Assembly (NCBI RefSeq): GCF_004114955.1
Contig: NZ_CP030053.1
Coordinates: 930,001-994,000, forward strand
DNA: 64,000 nt
DNA from: Bradyrhizobium guangzhouense
GTDB taxonomy: Bacteria > Pseudomonadota > Alphaproteobacteria > Rhizobiales > Xanthobacteraceae
Direction of reading: 5' to 3'
The notes under the pieces are model-generated. The model ran no database searches, had not been told where the DNA came from, and saw only the letters and a list, made by a program, of their open reading frames with translations. Of this stretch, positions 17,395 through 26,627 are shown piece by piece. Within the stretch, counting starts at the first letter, position 1, and every line of letters begins with the position of its first letter. The position numbers and the translations under genes were made by a program.

Positions 17395-19181
17395 AGCGCC
17401 GGCAGCCTCACCACGAAGCGTGCGCCGGCAACCGTCGGCGTTCCGTCTTCGTCGGCGGGGCCGGCGCGGTTCTCGGCCCAGATCCGTCCGCCATGGGCGT
17501 CGACGATCTGCTTGGAGATCGAGAGGCCGAGGCCGGAGTTCTGGCCGAAGCCCTGATGCGGCCGGTCGGTATAGAAGCGCTCGAAGATGCGCTCCAGCGC
17601 GTCGTCGCGGATGCCGGGACCGTCGTCGTCGACCACGATCTCGATCTCGCCGCGGATCCGGCGGCAGGTCAGGCGCACCTTGCTGCCGGCTTCCGAGAAG
17701 GACTGCGCATTGGAGAGCAGGTTGGAAACCACCTGCCCGAGCCGCGAATCATGGCCGGTCACCGAGAACGTGTCGGTCGGGCTGCGACCCTCGAAGCGGG
17801 CCTCGACGGCGACGTCGTGGCCGAGCTTGGTTTCATTGGCGACCGCGACCAGCGTGCCGAGCAGCCGCTTGAGATCGACCGGGACCGCATCCTGCCGCTG
17901 CAATTCGGCATCGAGCCGGCTGGCGTCGGAGATGTCGGAGATCAGCCGGTCGAGCCGCTTGACGTCGTGCTCGATCACTTCGAGCAGGCGGGCGCGGCTG
18001 TTCTCGTTGCGCGCCAGGGGCATCGTCTCGACCGCGGAGCGCAGCGAGGTCAGCGGGTTCTTCAGCTCATGGGCGACGTCGGCGGCGAACATTTCGATCG
18101 CCTCGATCCGCTTGTAGAGCGCGTTGGTCATGTCGCGCAGCGCGCCGGAGAGGTGGCCGATCTCGTCGCGGCGACGCGTGAAGTCGGGAATCTCGACGCG
18201 GGTCTTGATGCGGCGGCGGACGCGTTCGGCGCTGTCCGCGAGCCGGCGCACCGGGCCCGCGATCGTGCTCGCCAGCAGCAGCGACAGCATGATCATGACC
18301 GCAGCCGCGACGCCGCCGACCTTGAGGATCGCGAGGCGCTCGGCCGTGACCATCTGGTCGATTTCGTCGCCCTGGGTCGACAGCATCAGCGCGCCATGAA
18401 TAGCGCGCGAGCGCAGCACCGGAACGGCAACCGAGACGATCACCTCGCCGCGCGAGTTGACCCGCACCATCGAGCGCTTCTGGCCCTGGAGCGCATCGGC
18501 GACTTCGGCATAGCCGTTGCCGTTTTCGCGCCCGAGTTCGCGATAGAGCGGCAGGTCGCCGCGGTTCAGCCAGGTGCGCACCGCGGCCATGCCGCGTTCG
18601 ACCAGGCCCGGCTTGTCCGACAGCGGCGGCAGCGGAATGCCCCTCACAATATCGAGATCGCGGCTATCGAGCAGCACGGTCCCATTCGGGTCGAAAATCC
18701 GCGCGCGGGTCTTGGTTGGCGAGATCAGCGTGCTTAGCACCGGCGCCACGCGCTCGGGATTGATCGGAAAATCCAGCGAATCATCCACTCCGCCGTAGCT
18801 CTCGCCCAGTTTCAGGTCGAGCAGCCGCTCGGGATCGACAGTGATCGCGTTGGTCTGCACCGTTGCGGATGCGCCGATGGCGCCGGCGATGATCTCGGCC
18901 TGCACCAGGAGGCTCTGCGCGCGCGCGTCGATCAGGCCGGCACGGAACTGCGACAGATACAGGATGCTTGCGACCAGTGCGACGAGGCCGGCAAGGTTGA
19001 GCGAGACGATGCGGCGGGTCAGGCTCGAGAACGACAGTGCAAAGAAGAACTGTCCGGCGCGCTTGAGCCAGTTCAGCGGCCCCCAGCCTTTCGCAACCGG
19101 CTTGTCCTCATGGTCCGATGCGCCGCGGGACGCAATGTCCTCGGCGTTCGAACTCGGATCAGGCTGCGTTCGGTCAAGCAA
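17391..19181 (-). CDS. chvG: Sensor histidine kinase ChvG (ExoS)
   Basis: 596 residues. Domains in order: cytosolic N-terminus, TM1 (IVSLNLAGLVALVASILYL), a ~220-residue periplasmic sensor domain, TM2 near residue 290, HAMP (AGPVRRLADSAERVRRR), HisKA with phospho-acceptor His371 in VAHELKNPLTSLR, and HATPase with DDDGPGI and GLGLSISKQIV. ChvG responds to acid or envelope signals and with ChvI controls exopolysaccharide, motility and symbiosis genes in rhizobia. The chain hprK-EIIA-HPr continues downstream with a 4-base overlap. Confidence 0.94.
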   Translation of the reverse strand: MLDRTQPDPSSNAEDIASRGASDHEDKPVAKGWGPLNWLKRAGQFFFALSFSSLTRRIVSLNLAGLVALVASILYLSQFRAGLIDARAQSLLVQAEIIAGAIGASATVQTNAITVDPERLLDLKLGESYGGVDDSLDFPINPERVAPVLSTLISPTKTRARIFDPNGTVLLDSRDLDIVRGIPLPPLSDKPGLVERGMAAVRTWLNRGDLPLYRELGRENGNGYAEVADALQGQKRSMVRVNSRGEVIVSVAVPVLRSRAIHGALMLSTQGDEIDQMVTAERLAILKVGGVAAAVMIMLSLLLASTIAGPVRRLADSAERVRRRIKTRVEIPDFTRRRDEIGHLSGALRDMTNALYKRIEAIEMFAADVAHELKNPLTSLRSAVETMPLARNENSRARLLEVIEHDVKRLDRLISDISDASRLDAELQRQDAVPVDLKRLLGTLVAVANETKLGHDVAVEARFEGRSPTDTFSVTGHDSRLGQVVSNLLSNAQSFSEAGSKVRLTCRRIRGEIEIVVDDDGPGIRDDALERIFERFYTDRPHQGFGQNSGLGLSISKQIVDAHGGRIWAENRAGPADEDGTPTVAGARFVVRLPAL

Positions 19182-19230
19182 TGCTTACGCCCGCGTTAGG
19201 ACTGCTCGTTTGCGACGGTCCCCGCATCCT

Positions 19231-19265
19231 AGAGCATGCCCGGTTCTGAGGGAATCAGAACCGGT
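19231..19265. repeat. Dispersed palindrome between chvI and chvG
   Basis: agagcatgcc precedes a perfect 10-bp stem (ccggttctga / tcagaaccgg, loop ggaat-like 5 bases). The AGAGCATG lead-in is shared with the palindrome after dnaX at 58735, and such units are widespread in Rhizobiales. It could attenuate or stabilise the chvI-chvG transcript. Confidence 0.65.
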
Positions 19266-19299
19266 GCAGCCCTCAATCGTCGTGAAGGCGCCTGGCGCC

Positions 19300-20001
19300 T
19301 CAGGCTTCCTTGAAGCGGTAGCCGACGCCGTAGAGCGTCTCGATCATCTCGAAATCGTTGTCGACCACCTTGAACTTCTTGCGCAGCCGCTTGATGTGGC
19401 TGTCGATGGTGCGGTCGTCGACATAGACCTGGTCGTCATAGGCGGCGTCCATCAGCGCGTTGCGGCTCTTGACCACGCCGGGCCGTGTCGCCAGCGCCTG
19501 GAGGATCAGGAATTCGGTGACCGTCAGCGTGACCGGCTCGTTCTTCCAGGTGCAGGTATGCCGTTCCGGATCCATACGGAGCAGACCGCGGTCGAGCGCC
19601 TTGGCGTCGTTCTCCTTCGGCGCGACGGTCGGATCCTTCGGCGCAGAGCGGCGCAGCACTGCCTTGACGCGTTCGACCAGGAGGCGCTGCGAGAATGGTT
19701 TGCGGATGAAATCGTCCGCACCCATCTTGAGGCCGAACAGCTCGTCGATCTCCTCGTCCTTGGAGGTCAGGAAGATCACCGGCAGGTCGGACTTCTGCCG
19801 CAGGCGACGCAGCGTCTCCATGCCGTCCATGCGGGGCATCTTGATGTCGAGGATGGCGAGATCAGGCTGGGTGGTGCGAAAACCGTCGAGCGCGGAGGCG
19901 CCGTCGGTGTAGGTCATGATGCGATAGCCTTCGGCTTCCAGCGCGATCGAGACGGATGTGAGAATGTTGCGGTCGTCGTCGACCAAAGCGATTGTGGGCA
20001 T
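19300..20001 (-). CDS. chvI: Response regulator ChvI (OmpR family)
   Basis: 233 residues. The receiver domain starts [14 protein letters not shown] with phospho-acceptor Asp52 in [13 protein letters not shown] and conserved Thr/Lys in [10 protein letters not shown]; the C-terminal winged-helix domain ends [15 protein letters not shown] and [10 protein letters not shown]. It is the partner of ChvG, 118 bases upstream of it. In other rhizobia pckA lies next to and divergent from chvI; here a HugZ-like gene and a TPR-CHAT gene lie between them. Confidence 0.95.
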   Translation of the reverse strand: MPTIALVDDDRNILTSVSIALEAEGYRIMTYTDGASALDGFRTTQPDLAILDIKMPRMDGMETLRRLRQKSDLPVIFLTSKDEEIDELFGLKMGADDFIRKPFSQRLLVERVKAVLRRSAPKDPTVAPKENDAKALDRGLLRMDPERHTCTWKNEPVTLTVTEFLILQALATRPGVVKSRNALMDAAYDDQVYVDDRTIDSHIKRLRKKFKVVDNDFEMIETLYGVGYRFKEA

Positions 20002-20240
20002 GAGCCTCTGCTTTCTGCTTTCCGTTTGGGTCGTGGCTTAAACGGCGAGCAATCCACTGATGCGCCGCATACATGGGTGCCGAATTGGCATTCGAACCTT
20101 GTCACCGAGCAATGCAAGCTGGGCTGAAGTGTGACCAAGTTCCACGAAACACGGCGGAATCGCCGCATATCGACCCATAACCGGGCTCGGGTTTACCCGA
20201 AAAAAGGCCCGCCTTGCAACCACCTGAGCGGAGAAAGCCC

Positions 20241-20987
20241 ATGCAACCGACCCCCGATTTTGTTCCCCAAAAGCTCGCCAAATCGCTGCTCAGGCGCTCG
20301 CGGCAGGGTGCGCTCGCAACCCTCATGGCTGGCAGCGGCGATCCCTATTGTTCCCTGGTTAATCTGGCCAGCCACCCCGACGGATCGCCGATCCTGCTGA
20401 TCTCCCGATTGGCGGTCCACACCAAGAATATCCTCAGCGACAACAGGGTGTCCTTGATGCTGGACGAGCGCGCCCCGGGCGATCCGCTGGAGGGCGCCCG
20501 GATCATGCTGTCGGGCCGGGCGGAGCATGCCGAGGGGGAGAAGGCTTTGCTCCAGCGGCGGTATCTCAATGCCCATCCGTCGGCGGAAGCCTATGTCTCA
20601 TTTGAGGATTTTTCGTTCTTCCGGATCATCCCTTCAGGAGCCCATCTGGTCGCCGGTTTCGGCCGGATCGTCGATCTCAAGCCGGAGCAACTCCTTACGG
20701 ATCTCGCTGGAGCCGAGGACCTGCTGGCGGCGGAGGAGGGCGCTGTCGAGCACATGAATGCCGATCACGGTGAGGCCATGGGCCTTTATGCAACGAAGCT
20801 GCTGGGCGCGGCCGCGGGCGACTGGCGGTGCACTGGCTGCGACCCTGAAGGCCTCGACATGCAGAACGGCCAGACAGCGCTGCGGCTCGATTTTCCGGAG
20901 CGGGTCACCGATGGTCCGGCGCTGCGCAAGATGCTGGTCCGTCTGGCGGATGAAGCGCGCGCCAAGGTGGACCGAAAAACGGACTAG
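20241..20987 (+). CDS. HugZ-like pyridoxamine-phosphate-oxidase-fold protein
   Basis: 248 residues. The N-terminal ~150 residues form a split-barrel flavin/heme-binding fold (LRRSRQGALATLMAGSGDPYCSLV, SDNRVSLMLDER). The C-terminal ~90 residues are a DUF2470 domain (EEGAVEHMNADHGEAMGLYA). This arrangement is shared by HugZ-type heme utilisation proteins and related oxidoreductases. The ATG at 20241 follows GGAG (20231-20234) and is preferred over 20214. Heme binding is a family-level inference. Confidence 0.85.
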   Translation: MQPTPDFVPQKLAKSLLRRSRQGALATLMAGSGDPYCSLVNLASHPDGSPILLISRLAVHTKNILSDNRVSLMLDERAPGDPLEGARIMLSGRAEHAEGEKALLQRRYLNAHPSAEAYVSFEDFSFFRIIPSGAHLVAGFGRIVDLKPEQLLTDLAGAEDLLAAEEGAVEHMNADHGEAMGLYATKLLGAAAGDWRCTGCDPEGLDMQNGQTALRLDFPERVTDGPALRKMLVRLADEARAKVDRKTD

Positions 20988-21063
20988 CTGCGGCACATTG
21001 AACGTCGCCTCCCATCGCTGCGACCCAAGATCGTGATCGGTCCGAGGTTGGCAGCGAGGGTTC

Positions 21064-23658
21064 ATGGTAAGTCGTCGTTTGGCATTGGTCGCGGGCCTCG
21101 CGCTGGCGATCAGCACTTCCCTTGCCACGTCCAGCCTCGCCCAGACGGGAGGCCTTGCCGCGCAGAGCGCGCGCATCAATGCACTGAGAACCGCCGGCAA
21201 ATATTCCGAAGCGCTGCCGCTGGCTCAGGCCATGGTGGCCGGGCTCGAGAAGACCAGCAACAACCGTGATCTCGCCGCCGCACTCAACAATCTCGCGCAA
21301 ATCTACGCCGACCAGGGACACGACGACCAGGCCGAGCCGATCTACAAGCGCGCCATCGCGCTGATGGAGAAGGGGGCCGGTCTCGACAGCGTCGAGATTG
21401 CGCCGGTGCTGAACAATCTCGCCGCGCTCGATCAGCGACAGGGCCGCTTCGCGGATGCCGAGCCGCTGTTCAAGCGGGCGCTGGCCATTCGCGAGAAGGC
21501 GCTGTCGCGCGAGCATCCCGATGTCGGCCAGTCCCTCAACAATCTCGCCACGCTCTATGTGAAGCAGGACCGCTTTGCGGAGGCCGAGCCACTATTCCAG
21601 CGCGCACTCGCGATCTTTCAGAAGGTCGGAGGTCCCGAACACCCCGCGGTCGCGACGCTCCTGAACAACATCGGCCAGCTTGATCGCGACCTCGGCCGAG
21701 ATGCAGAGGCCGAGGCCCCGATCAAGCGCTCGCTCGCGATCCGCGAAAAGGTGTTGGGAGCGGACCACCCCGACGTCGCGCGCTCGCTCAACAATCTCGC
21801 CGGACTCTACGAACATCAGCAGCGCTTTGCGGAAGCCGAGCCGCTGTATCGTCGCGCGCTCGCCATCCGCGAACGTGCGCTCGGGCCCGATCATCCCGAT
21901 GTCGCGACATCGACCAGCAATCTCGCTTATTTCCTCTATGTATCCGATCGGATTGCGGACGCGCTGCCGCTCGCGGAAAAGACACTTGGCGGTGATCGCG
22001 CGCAGCTGCGTGTGGTGCTGCCGATCCTTTTTGCGGCACGCCAGCAATCCCTGCTGCCCGACGACAAGGCGCTGGACGAGGCGCTCGCCGCCATCCAGCG
22101 TGGCACGCAATCGTCCGCCGCCTCGGCCGTGAACAAGCTCGCGGTCAGGCTCGCTGCAGGTACCGATCGGCTCGCCGAGCTGGTGCGCAGGGACCAGGAT
22201 CTCGCGGCTGAATCCGACGCGCTCGACAAGGCGATCATCGCGGCCGTGTCGAAGTCATCGGTGCAACGCGACGTCATCTCCGAGCAGCGCAGTCGTGCGC
22301 GGATCGCGGCGATCGCAAGCGAGCGCACGGCGTTGCAGAAGACGCTCGCCGTCGAGTTTCCTGACTACGCCTCGCTCTCCAACCCTCTGCCGCTGACGGT
22401 CAAGGACGTGCAGCCGCTGCTGTCGGCCGATGAGGCGATGGTGCTCTATTCCGTCGTCGACAAGCGCAGCTATGTCATCGCCATCACGCACGAGCGCGCG
22501 GACTGGAAAGAGATCCCGCTTGGTGCAGACGCGCTGACGCAGAAAGTGACCGCGTTCCGCAGAGGTCTCGATGTCGGCAAGGCCCGCGATGGCTCCGGCA
22601 AGTCGGGCTTGTTCGACCTTGCTCTCGCCAACGAGCTCTATGTCACGCTGCTCGGTCCCGTGGAGGGCTTGATCAAGGACAAGCGCAGTCTGCTCACGGT
22701 GCCATCGGGCGCCCTGACCGCGCTGCCGTTTCACCTGCTCGTCACGGAGACACCGCAGGCTGCGATTCCGGACACGCTTGAGGGCTATCGCAGCGCCGCT
22801 TGGCTGCTGCGGCGACAGGCCGTCTCGGTGCTGCCGTCGGTCGTCAGCTTGAAGTCGCTGCGGGCCTTCGCGCGCAGGGACCAGGGTATCAAGCCGATGA
22901 CGGGATTCGGTGATCCCGTTTTCAATCCAGCCGAGGGCGGCCCTTCCGACCGGCGCGCGGCAGGCGGGAAAGTCGCCGCGCGCAACATCGCGACATCGGC
23001 CTATACCGATTTCTGGCGTGGCGCCGGCGTCGATCGCGCGCGGCTCGCGCAGGCACTGCCGCAGCTTCCCGACACGGCCGACGAATTGAATGCCGTAGCG
23101 AAAGACGTCGGCGCGACTGATGCCGACATCCACCTCGGCCGCGATGCCAGCGAGACGACGCTCAAGCGTGCACCGCTTGCCCAATACGGCATCATCTATT
23201 TTGCGACCCACGGCCTCGTTGCCGGCGACATCAAAGGTGTGGGCGAACCGTCGCTTGCGCTCTCGATACCCGATCAGCCGTCCGAGCTCGACGACGGTCT
23301 GCTCACGGCGAGCGAGGTTGCACAGCTCAAACTCAATGCGGATTGGGTCGTGCTGTCGGCCTGCAACACGATCGCCGGCGACAAGCCCGGTGCCGAGGCG
23401 CTGTCCGGGTTGGCGCGCGCCTTCTTCTATGCCGGCGCACGCGCGCTGCTGGTTTCGCATTGGGCCGTGGATTCGGAAGCTGCCACGCGCTTGACCACTT
23501 CGACTTTCGATCTGCTCAAAAACGAACCGGGAATCGGCAGAGCCGAAGCCCTTCGGCGCGCGATGTTAACGTATGTCGATGATATCTCGTCGCCCCGCAA
23601 TGCGTATCCCGCGATGTGGGGGCCGTTCGCGCTGATTGGCGAAGGCGCGGTACGATAA
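21064..23658 (+). CDS. Secreted TPR-CHAT protein (caspase-like peptidase domain)
   Basis: 864 residues. A signal peptide ([19 protein letters not shown], cleaved near LAQ) is followed by about seven 42-residue TPR units (residues ~35-320), an all-helical linker (~320-440), and a C-terminal CHAT domain (~560-864). CHAT is a caspase-like cysteine peptidase fold. The expected dyad is present: His716 in [11 protein letters not shown] and Cys767 in [12 protein letters not shown]. The late motif [15 protein letters not shown] is also intact. Export suggests a periplasmic or extracellular role, unlike cytosolic TPR-CHAT proteases of CRISPR type III-E. Target unknown. It is 76 bases after the HugZ-like gene. 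Confidence 0.9.
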   Translation: MVSRRLALVAGLALAISTSLATSSLAQTGGLAAQSARINALRTAGKYSEALPLAQAMVAGLEKTSNNRDLAAALNNLAQIYADQGHDDQAEPIYKRAIALMEKGAGLDSVEIAPVLNNLAALDQRQGRFADAEPLFKRALAIREKALSREHPDVGQSLNNLATLYVKQDRFAEAEPLFQRALAIFQKVGGPEHPAVATLLNNIGQLDRDLGRDAEAEAPIKRSLAIREKVLGADHPDVARSLNNLAGLYEHQQRFAEAEPLYRRALAIRERALGPDHPDVATSTSNLAYFLYVSDRIADALPLAEKTLGGDRAQLRVVLPILFAARQQSLLPDDKALDEALAAIQRGTQSSAASAVNKLAVRLAAGTDRLAELVRRDQDLAAESDALDKAIIAAVSKSSVQRDVISEQRSRARIAAIASERTALQKTLAVEFPDYASLSNPLPLTVKDVQPLLSADEAMVLYSVVDKRSYVIAITHERADWKEIPLGADALTQKVTAFRRGLDVGKARDGSGKSGLFDLALANELYVTLLGPVEGLIKDKRSLLTVPSGALTALPFHLLVTETPQAAIPDTLEGYRSAAWLLRRQAVSVLPSVVSLKSLRAFARRDQGIKPMTGFGDPVFNPAEGGPSDRRAAGGKVAARNIATSAYTDFWRGAGVDRARLAQALPQLPDTADELNAVAKDVGATDADIHLGRDASETTLKRAPLAQYGIIYFATHGLVAGDIKGVGEPSLALSIPDQPSELDDGLLTASEVAQLKLNADWVVLSACNTIAGDKPGAEALSGLARAFFYAGARALLVSHWAVDSEAATRLTTSTFDLLKNEPGIGRAEALRRAMLTYVDDISSPRNAYPAMWGPFALIGEGAVR

Positions 23659-23937
23659 GACGGCGCGCATTGTGCGTCGCAAAATACTGGACAACGTTGA
23701 AAGAGGCATTTGGTTGCGCGATCATTGATGATTTTCAATGCGCGCGTTCGGAGCTGACATGCGCGACCTTTGGCGCAGTCCTTGAATAAACCAAATCCTG
23801 CGGGATCAGCTTGGCAACGTCAGCGTTCATCAGTATTAGGTCATCCAGCCGAGGCCGACCGGCCTGTAATTCACGGTGACCGCGATGGCGCCAAAGCTTG
23901 GTCGCGCCAGATGTCGCGGGTTCTAGGAGGATTTTTC

Positions 23938-25554
23938 GTGCAAGAGACGGGCGTGCGCAACGGTGCCTTCGGCGCCGACAAATTCGGCTTAAAGAATCTC
24001 AAGCAGGTTCACTGGAACCTCGGCGCGCCGCAGCTCTATCAATACTCGCTCTCCGCGGGCGAGGCGGTGCTGTCCGCCGACGGTGCACTCTGCGCAGATA
24101 CCGGCGAGTTCACCGGTCGCAGCCCAAAGGACAAGTTCACGGTCCGTGACGCCGCCACCGACAAGAAGATGTGGTGGGCCGGCAATCAGTCGATCACTGC
24201 GGAGCAGTTCGAGACGCTTTATCAGGATTTCCTCAAGCACGCGGAAGGCAAGAGCCTGTTCGCGCAGGACCTCTATGGCGGCGCCGATCCGTCTTATCGC
24301 ATCAAGACGCGCGTCTTCACCGAGCTTGCCTGGCACTCGCTGTTCATCCGCACGCTGCTGATCCGCCCAGAGGCGATCGAGCTGTCGACCTTCACGCCCG
24401 AGCTGACGATCATCGACATGCCGAGCTTCCGCGCTGATCCCAAGCGCCATGGCTGCAGGTCCGAGAACGTCGTCGCGATCGACTTCGCCCGCAAGATCGT
24501 CCTGATCGGCGGCTCTTACTATGCCGGCGAGATGAAGAAGTCGGTCTTCACCACGCTGAACTATTACCTTCCCGAGCGCGGCGTGATGCCGATGCACTGC
24601 TCGGCGAACGTTGGCGCCAAGGGCGACACCGCGATCTTCTTCGGGCTGTCGGGGACCGGCAAAACCACGCTCTCGGCCGATCCGAATCGCACGCTGATCG
24701 GCGACGACGAGCACGGCTGGGGCCCGAACGGCGTCTTCAATTTCGAAGGCGGTTGCTATGCCAAATGCATCAAGCTCTCGAAGGAGGCCGAGCCCGAGAT
24801 TCATGCGGCGTCGACCCGCTTCGGCGCGGTGCTGGAGAACTGCGTGCTCGACGAAGACACGCGCGTCGTCGATTTCGACGATGGCTCCAAGACCGAGAAT
24901 ACGCGTTCCGCCTATCCGCTCGACTTCATCCCGAATGCTTCGCGCACCGGCCGTGCGCCGCAGCCGAAAAACGTGGTGATGCTCGCCGCGGACGCTTTCG
25001 GCGTGCTGCCGCCGATTGCAAAGCTCTCGCCGGCACAGGCGATGTATCACTTCCTCTCCGGCTACACCGCCAAGGTCGCGGGCACGGAGCGCGGCCTCGG
25101 CAACGAGCCGCAGCCGGAATTCTCGACCTGTTTCGGCTCGCCCTTCCTGCCGCTCGATCCCTCCGTCTACGGCAACATGCTGCGTGATCTGATCGCCCAG
25201 CACAATGTCGACTGCTGGCTGGTCAACACCGGCTGGACCGGCGGCAAGTACGGCACCGGTTCGCGCATGCCGATCAAGGTGACGCGCGCGCTGCTGACTG
25301 CCGCGCTCGACGGCAGCTTGCGCAACGTCGAGTTCCGCACCGACAAATATTTCGGCTTCGCGGTCCCGACCGCGCTGCCGGGCGTGCCCAGCGAGATCCT
25401 CAACCCGGTCAACACCTGGAAGGACAAGGACGAGTTCGACAAGACCGCCCGTGCGCTGGTCGGCATGTTCCAGAAGAACTTCGCCAAGTTCGAAGCGCAG
25501 GTGGATGCAGAAGTGCGTGCGGCGGCTCCGGATGTGAAGCTGGCTGCGGAGTAA
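23938..25554 (+). CDS. pckA: Phosphoenolpyruvate carboxykinase (ATP)
   Basis: 538 residues. The enzyme converts oxaloacetate and ATP to PEP and CO2, the entry step of gluconeogenesis from dicarboxylates. Motifs are [10 protein letters not shown], the kinase P-loop [14 protein letters not shown], and [10 protein letters not shown] use GTG 23938, because AGGAGG (23925-23930) is at ideal distance and the protein then starts at the usual family N-terminus ([16 protein letters not shown]). The frame is open upstream to 23770 but that part is not conserved-looking. A strong terminator follows. Confidence 0.95.
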   Translation: MQETGVRNGAFGADKFGLKNLKQVHWNLGAPQLYQYSLSAGEAVLSADGALCADTGEFTGRSPKDKFTVRDAATDKKMWWAGNQSITAEQFETLYQDFLKHAEGKSLFAQDLYGGADPSYRIKTRVFTELAWHSLFIRTLLIRPEAIELSTFTPELTIIDMPSFRADPKRHGCRSENVVAIDFARKIVLIGGSYYAGEMKKSVFTTLNYYLPERGVMPMHCSANVGAKGDTAIFFGLSGTGKTTLSADPNRTLIGDDEHGWGPNGVFNFEGGCYAKCIKLSKEAEPEIHAASTRFGAVLENCVLDEDTRVVDFDDGSKTENTRSAYPLDFIPNASRTGRAPQPKNVVMLAADAFGVLPPIAKLSPAQAMYHFLSGYTAKVAGTERGLGNEPQPEFSTCFGSPFLPLDPSVYGNMLRDLIAQHNVDCWLVNTGWTGGKYGTGSRMPIKVTRALLTAALDGSLRNVEFRTDKYFGFAVPTALPGVPSEILNPVNTWKDKDEFDKTARALVGMFQKNFAKFEAQVDAEVRAAAPDVKLAAE

Positions 25555-25574
25555 GCGCGCTCTATCTTCAATGC

Positions 25575-25603
25575 AAAAGGGCGGCCGCGAGGCCGCCCTT
25601 TTT
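25575..25603 (+). terminator. Rho-independent terminator of pckA
   Basis: A perfect 12-bp stem (aaaagggcggcc pairing with ggccgccctttt, loop gcga) running into a T tract, 20 bases after the pckA stop. It is symmetric enough to serve the convergent thioesterase gene too. Confidence 0.88.
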
Positions 25604-25623
25604 GTTCGCTGCGCTCGCAATGA
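25604..25623. repeat. Solo half of a GTCATTGCGAG-type hairpin repeat
   Basis: Read on the minus strand the text begins CGTCATTGCGAGCGCAGCG, the same opening as each arm of the doublet at 30587-30672. Only one arm is present here, immediately after the pckA terminator. Confidence 0.6.
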
Positions 25624-25642
25624 CGGAGTCCGCGGAAGCAGC

Positions 25643-26458
25643 CTACGCCTTGAAATACGCAATCTGCGTCGTGGTCGCGAGCAGCCGTCCGTTCGGCGAC
25701 CACAGCTCGGCGTTCTGGTCGGCGTAGCTCTTGTGCATGATTTTCGAGTCGGCCGTCGCCAGCACGCGCGTGATGTCCTCCGCCGCGAGCTCTTCACTGT
25801 CGGTGTGGAAATACGTCGTCAGCGACACCGTGCCGAACGGCACCAGCTCGCGCCTCGCATGGAAGATACGGCCGAAGAAGGCGTCCGACATCGACATCAG
25901 CGACAGCATGTCGAGCTTGCGCGGCTCGCGATCGCCGATCCAGATTTTCGAGAAGGTGCTGGCGAGCTCGGCCTGCGGCGGCCCGAGCCGCATCTCGCCC
26001 TCGACGAAGCGGAATTCATACTGGTTGGCCCAGGATGCCTGAATCCTGGGAAATGGCAGCGTCTGCTCGAACGGCTTTGCATCGGGATATTGCGCCACCC
26101 TGTGCTCCCAGGACGGCCGGCGCTCGGCGAACACGGCAGTGGCGAGAGTGGCGACCTCGCCGCCGGCCTGCGACAGTTCGACGCTCCAGTGCTGGCTGGA
26201 GCGGTTGGCCTTCACCAGGCGGATGTCGAGATCGAACGGACCCTTGGCGATCGGTGCGCAATAATTGACGGTCAGCGCCAGCGGATCGCCTGCGGCTTGC
26301 GGATGCTCGATCAGCGCGCGCAGGATGGTCGCGGCCGTTGCGCCGCCGAATGGGCCGACGAAGGCCCAGTAATCGTCGCTGGTGTGCCCCTGCCAACTCG
26401 AGTCACCCGCGGTGATGCGGGTGGCGTCGTCGAAGGGGTGCGGGAGCTTGGCGTGCAT
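25643..26458 (-). CDS. TesB-like acyl-CoA thioesterase (double hotdog)
   Basis: 271 residues of the PF13622-type thioesterase family. Landmarks are FGGATAATILRALIEHP in the first hotdog domain, LTVNYCAPIAKGPFDL, SMSDAFFGRIF, and VSLTTYFHTDSEEL with a C-terminal LLATTTQIAYFKA strand, as in TesB relatives that hydrolyse fatty acyl-CoA. Start is one of two close ATGs (26458 or 26470); ATG 26458 begins with MHAKLPHPFDDATRI. It is followed upstream by a large palindromic repeat. Substrate chain length is unknown. Confidence 0.85.
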   Translation of the reverse strand: MHAKLPHPFDDATRITAGDSSWQGHTSDDYWAFVGPFGGATAATILRALIEHPQAAGDPLALTVNYCAPIAKGPFDLDIRLVKANRSSQHWSVELSQAGGEVATLATAVFAERRPSWEHRVAQYPDAKPFEQTLPFPRIQASWANQYEFRFVEGEMRLGPPQAELASTFSKIWIGDREPRKLDMLSLMSMSDAFFGRIFHARRELVPFGTVSLTTYFHTDSEELAAEDITRVLATADSKIMHKSYADQNAELWSPNGRLLATTTQIAYFKA

Positions 26459-26471
26459 TGTTGTTTCCATC

Positions 26472-26553
26472 CGTCGTTCCGGGGCGATGCGAAGCATCGA
26501 ACCCGGAATCTCGAGATTCCGGGTTCGGCTCTGCGAGCCGCCCCGGAATGACG
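26472..26553. repeat. Complex palindromic repeat, family 2 (copy 1)
   Basis: The ends are GTCGTTCCGGGGC and its near-complement GCCCCGGAATGAC. At the centre is a perfect 28-bp palindrome around TCTCGAGA (26499-26526). On each side sits a small hairpin: gatgc-gaa-gcatc on the left, ggctc-tgc-gagcc on the right. A second copy is at 55564. The small stems differ in sequence between copies but keep pairing. Confidence 0.85.
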
Positions 26554-26627
26554 GTCGTCATACCACAGTCATTGCCCAGCCGTGCAATGACCTCGCAGAT
26601 AAACCCTGCTTCCACGCTGCGGAAATA

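Noticed and set aside
21064..23658. Type III-E CRISPR-associated (Craspase-like) TPR-CHAT
   Set aside because: No gRAMP/Cas7-11, CRISPR array or sigma-factor partner nearby, and this protein has a signal peptide.
23770..23937. Longer N-terminus for pckA beginning at a TTG
   Set aside because: The added 56 residues are not family-like, whereas GTG 23938 has an ideal AGGAGG and gives the normal N-terminus.
23659..23937. tRNA or riboswitch in the pckA leader
   Set aside because: I looked for a cloverleaf, a T-loop GGTTCRA and known aptamer cores and saw none.
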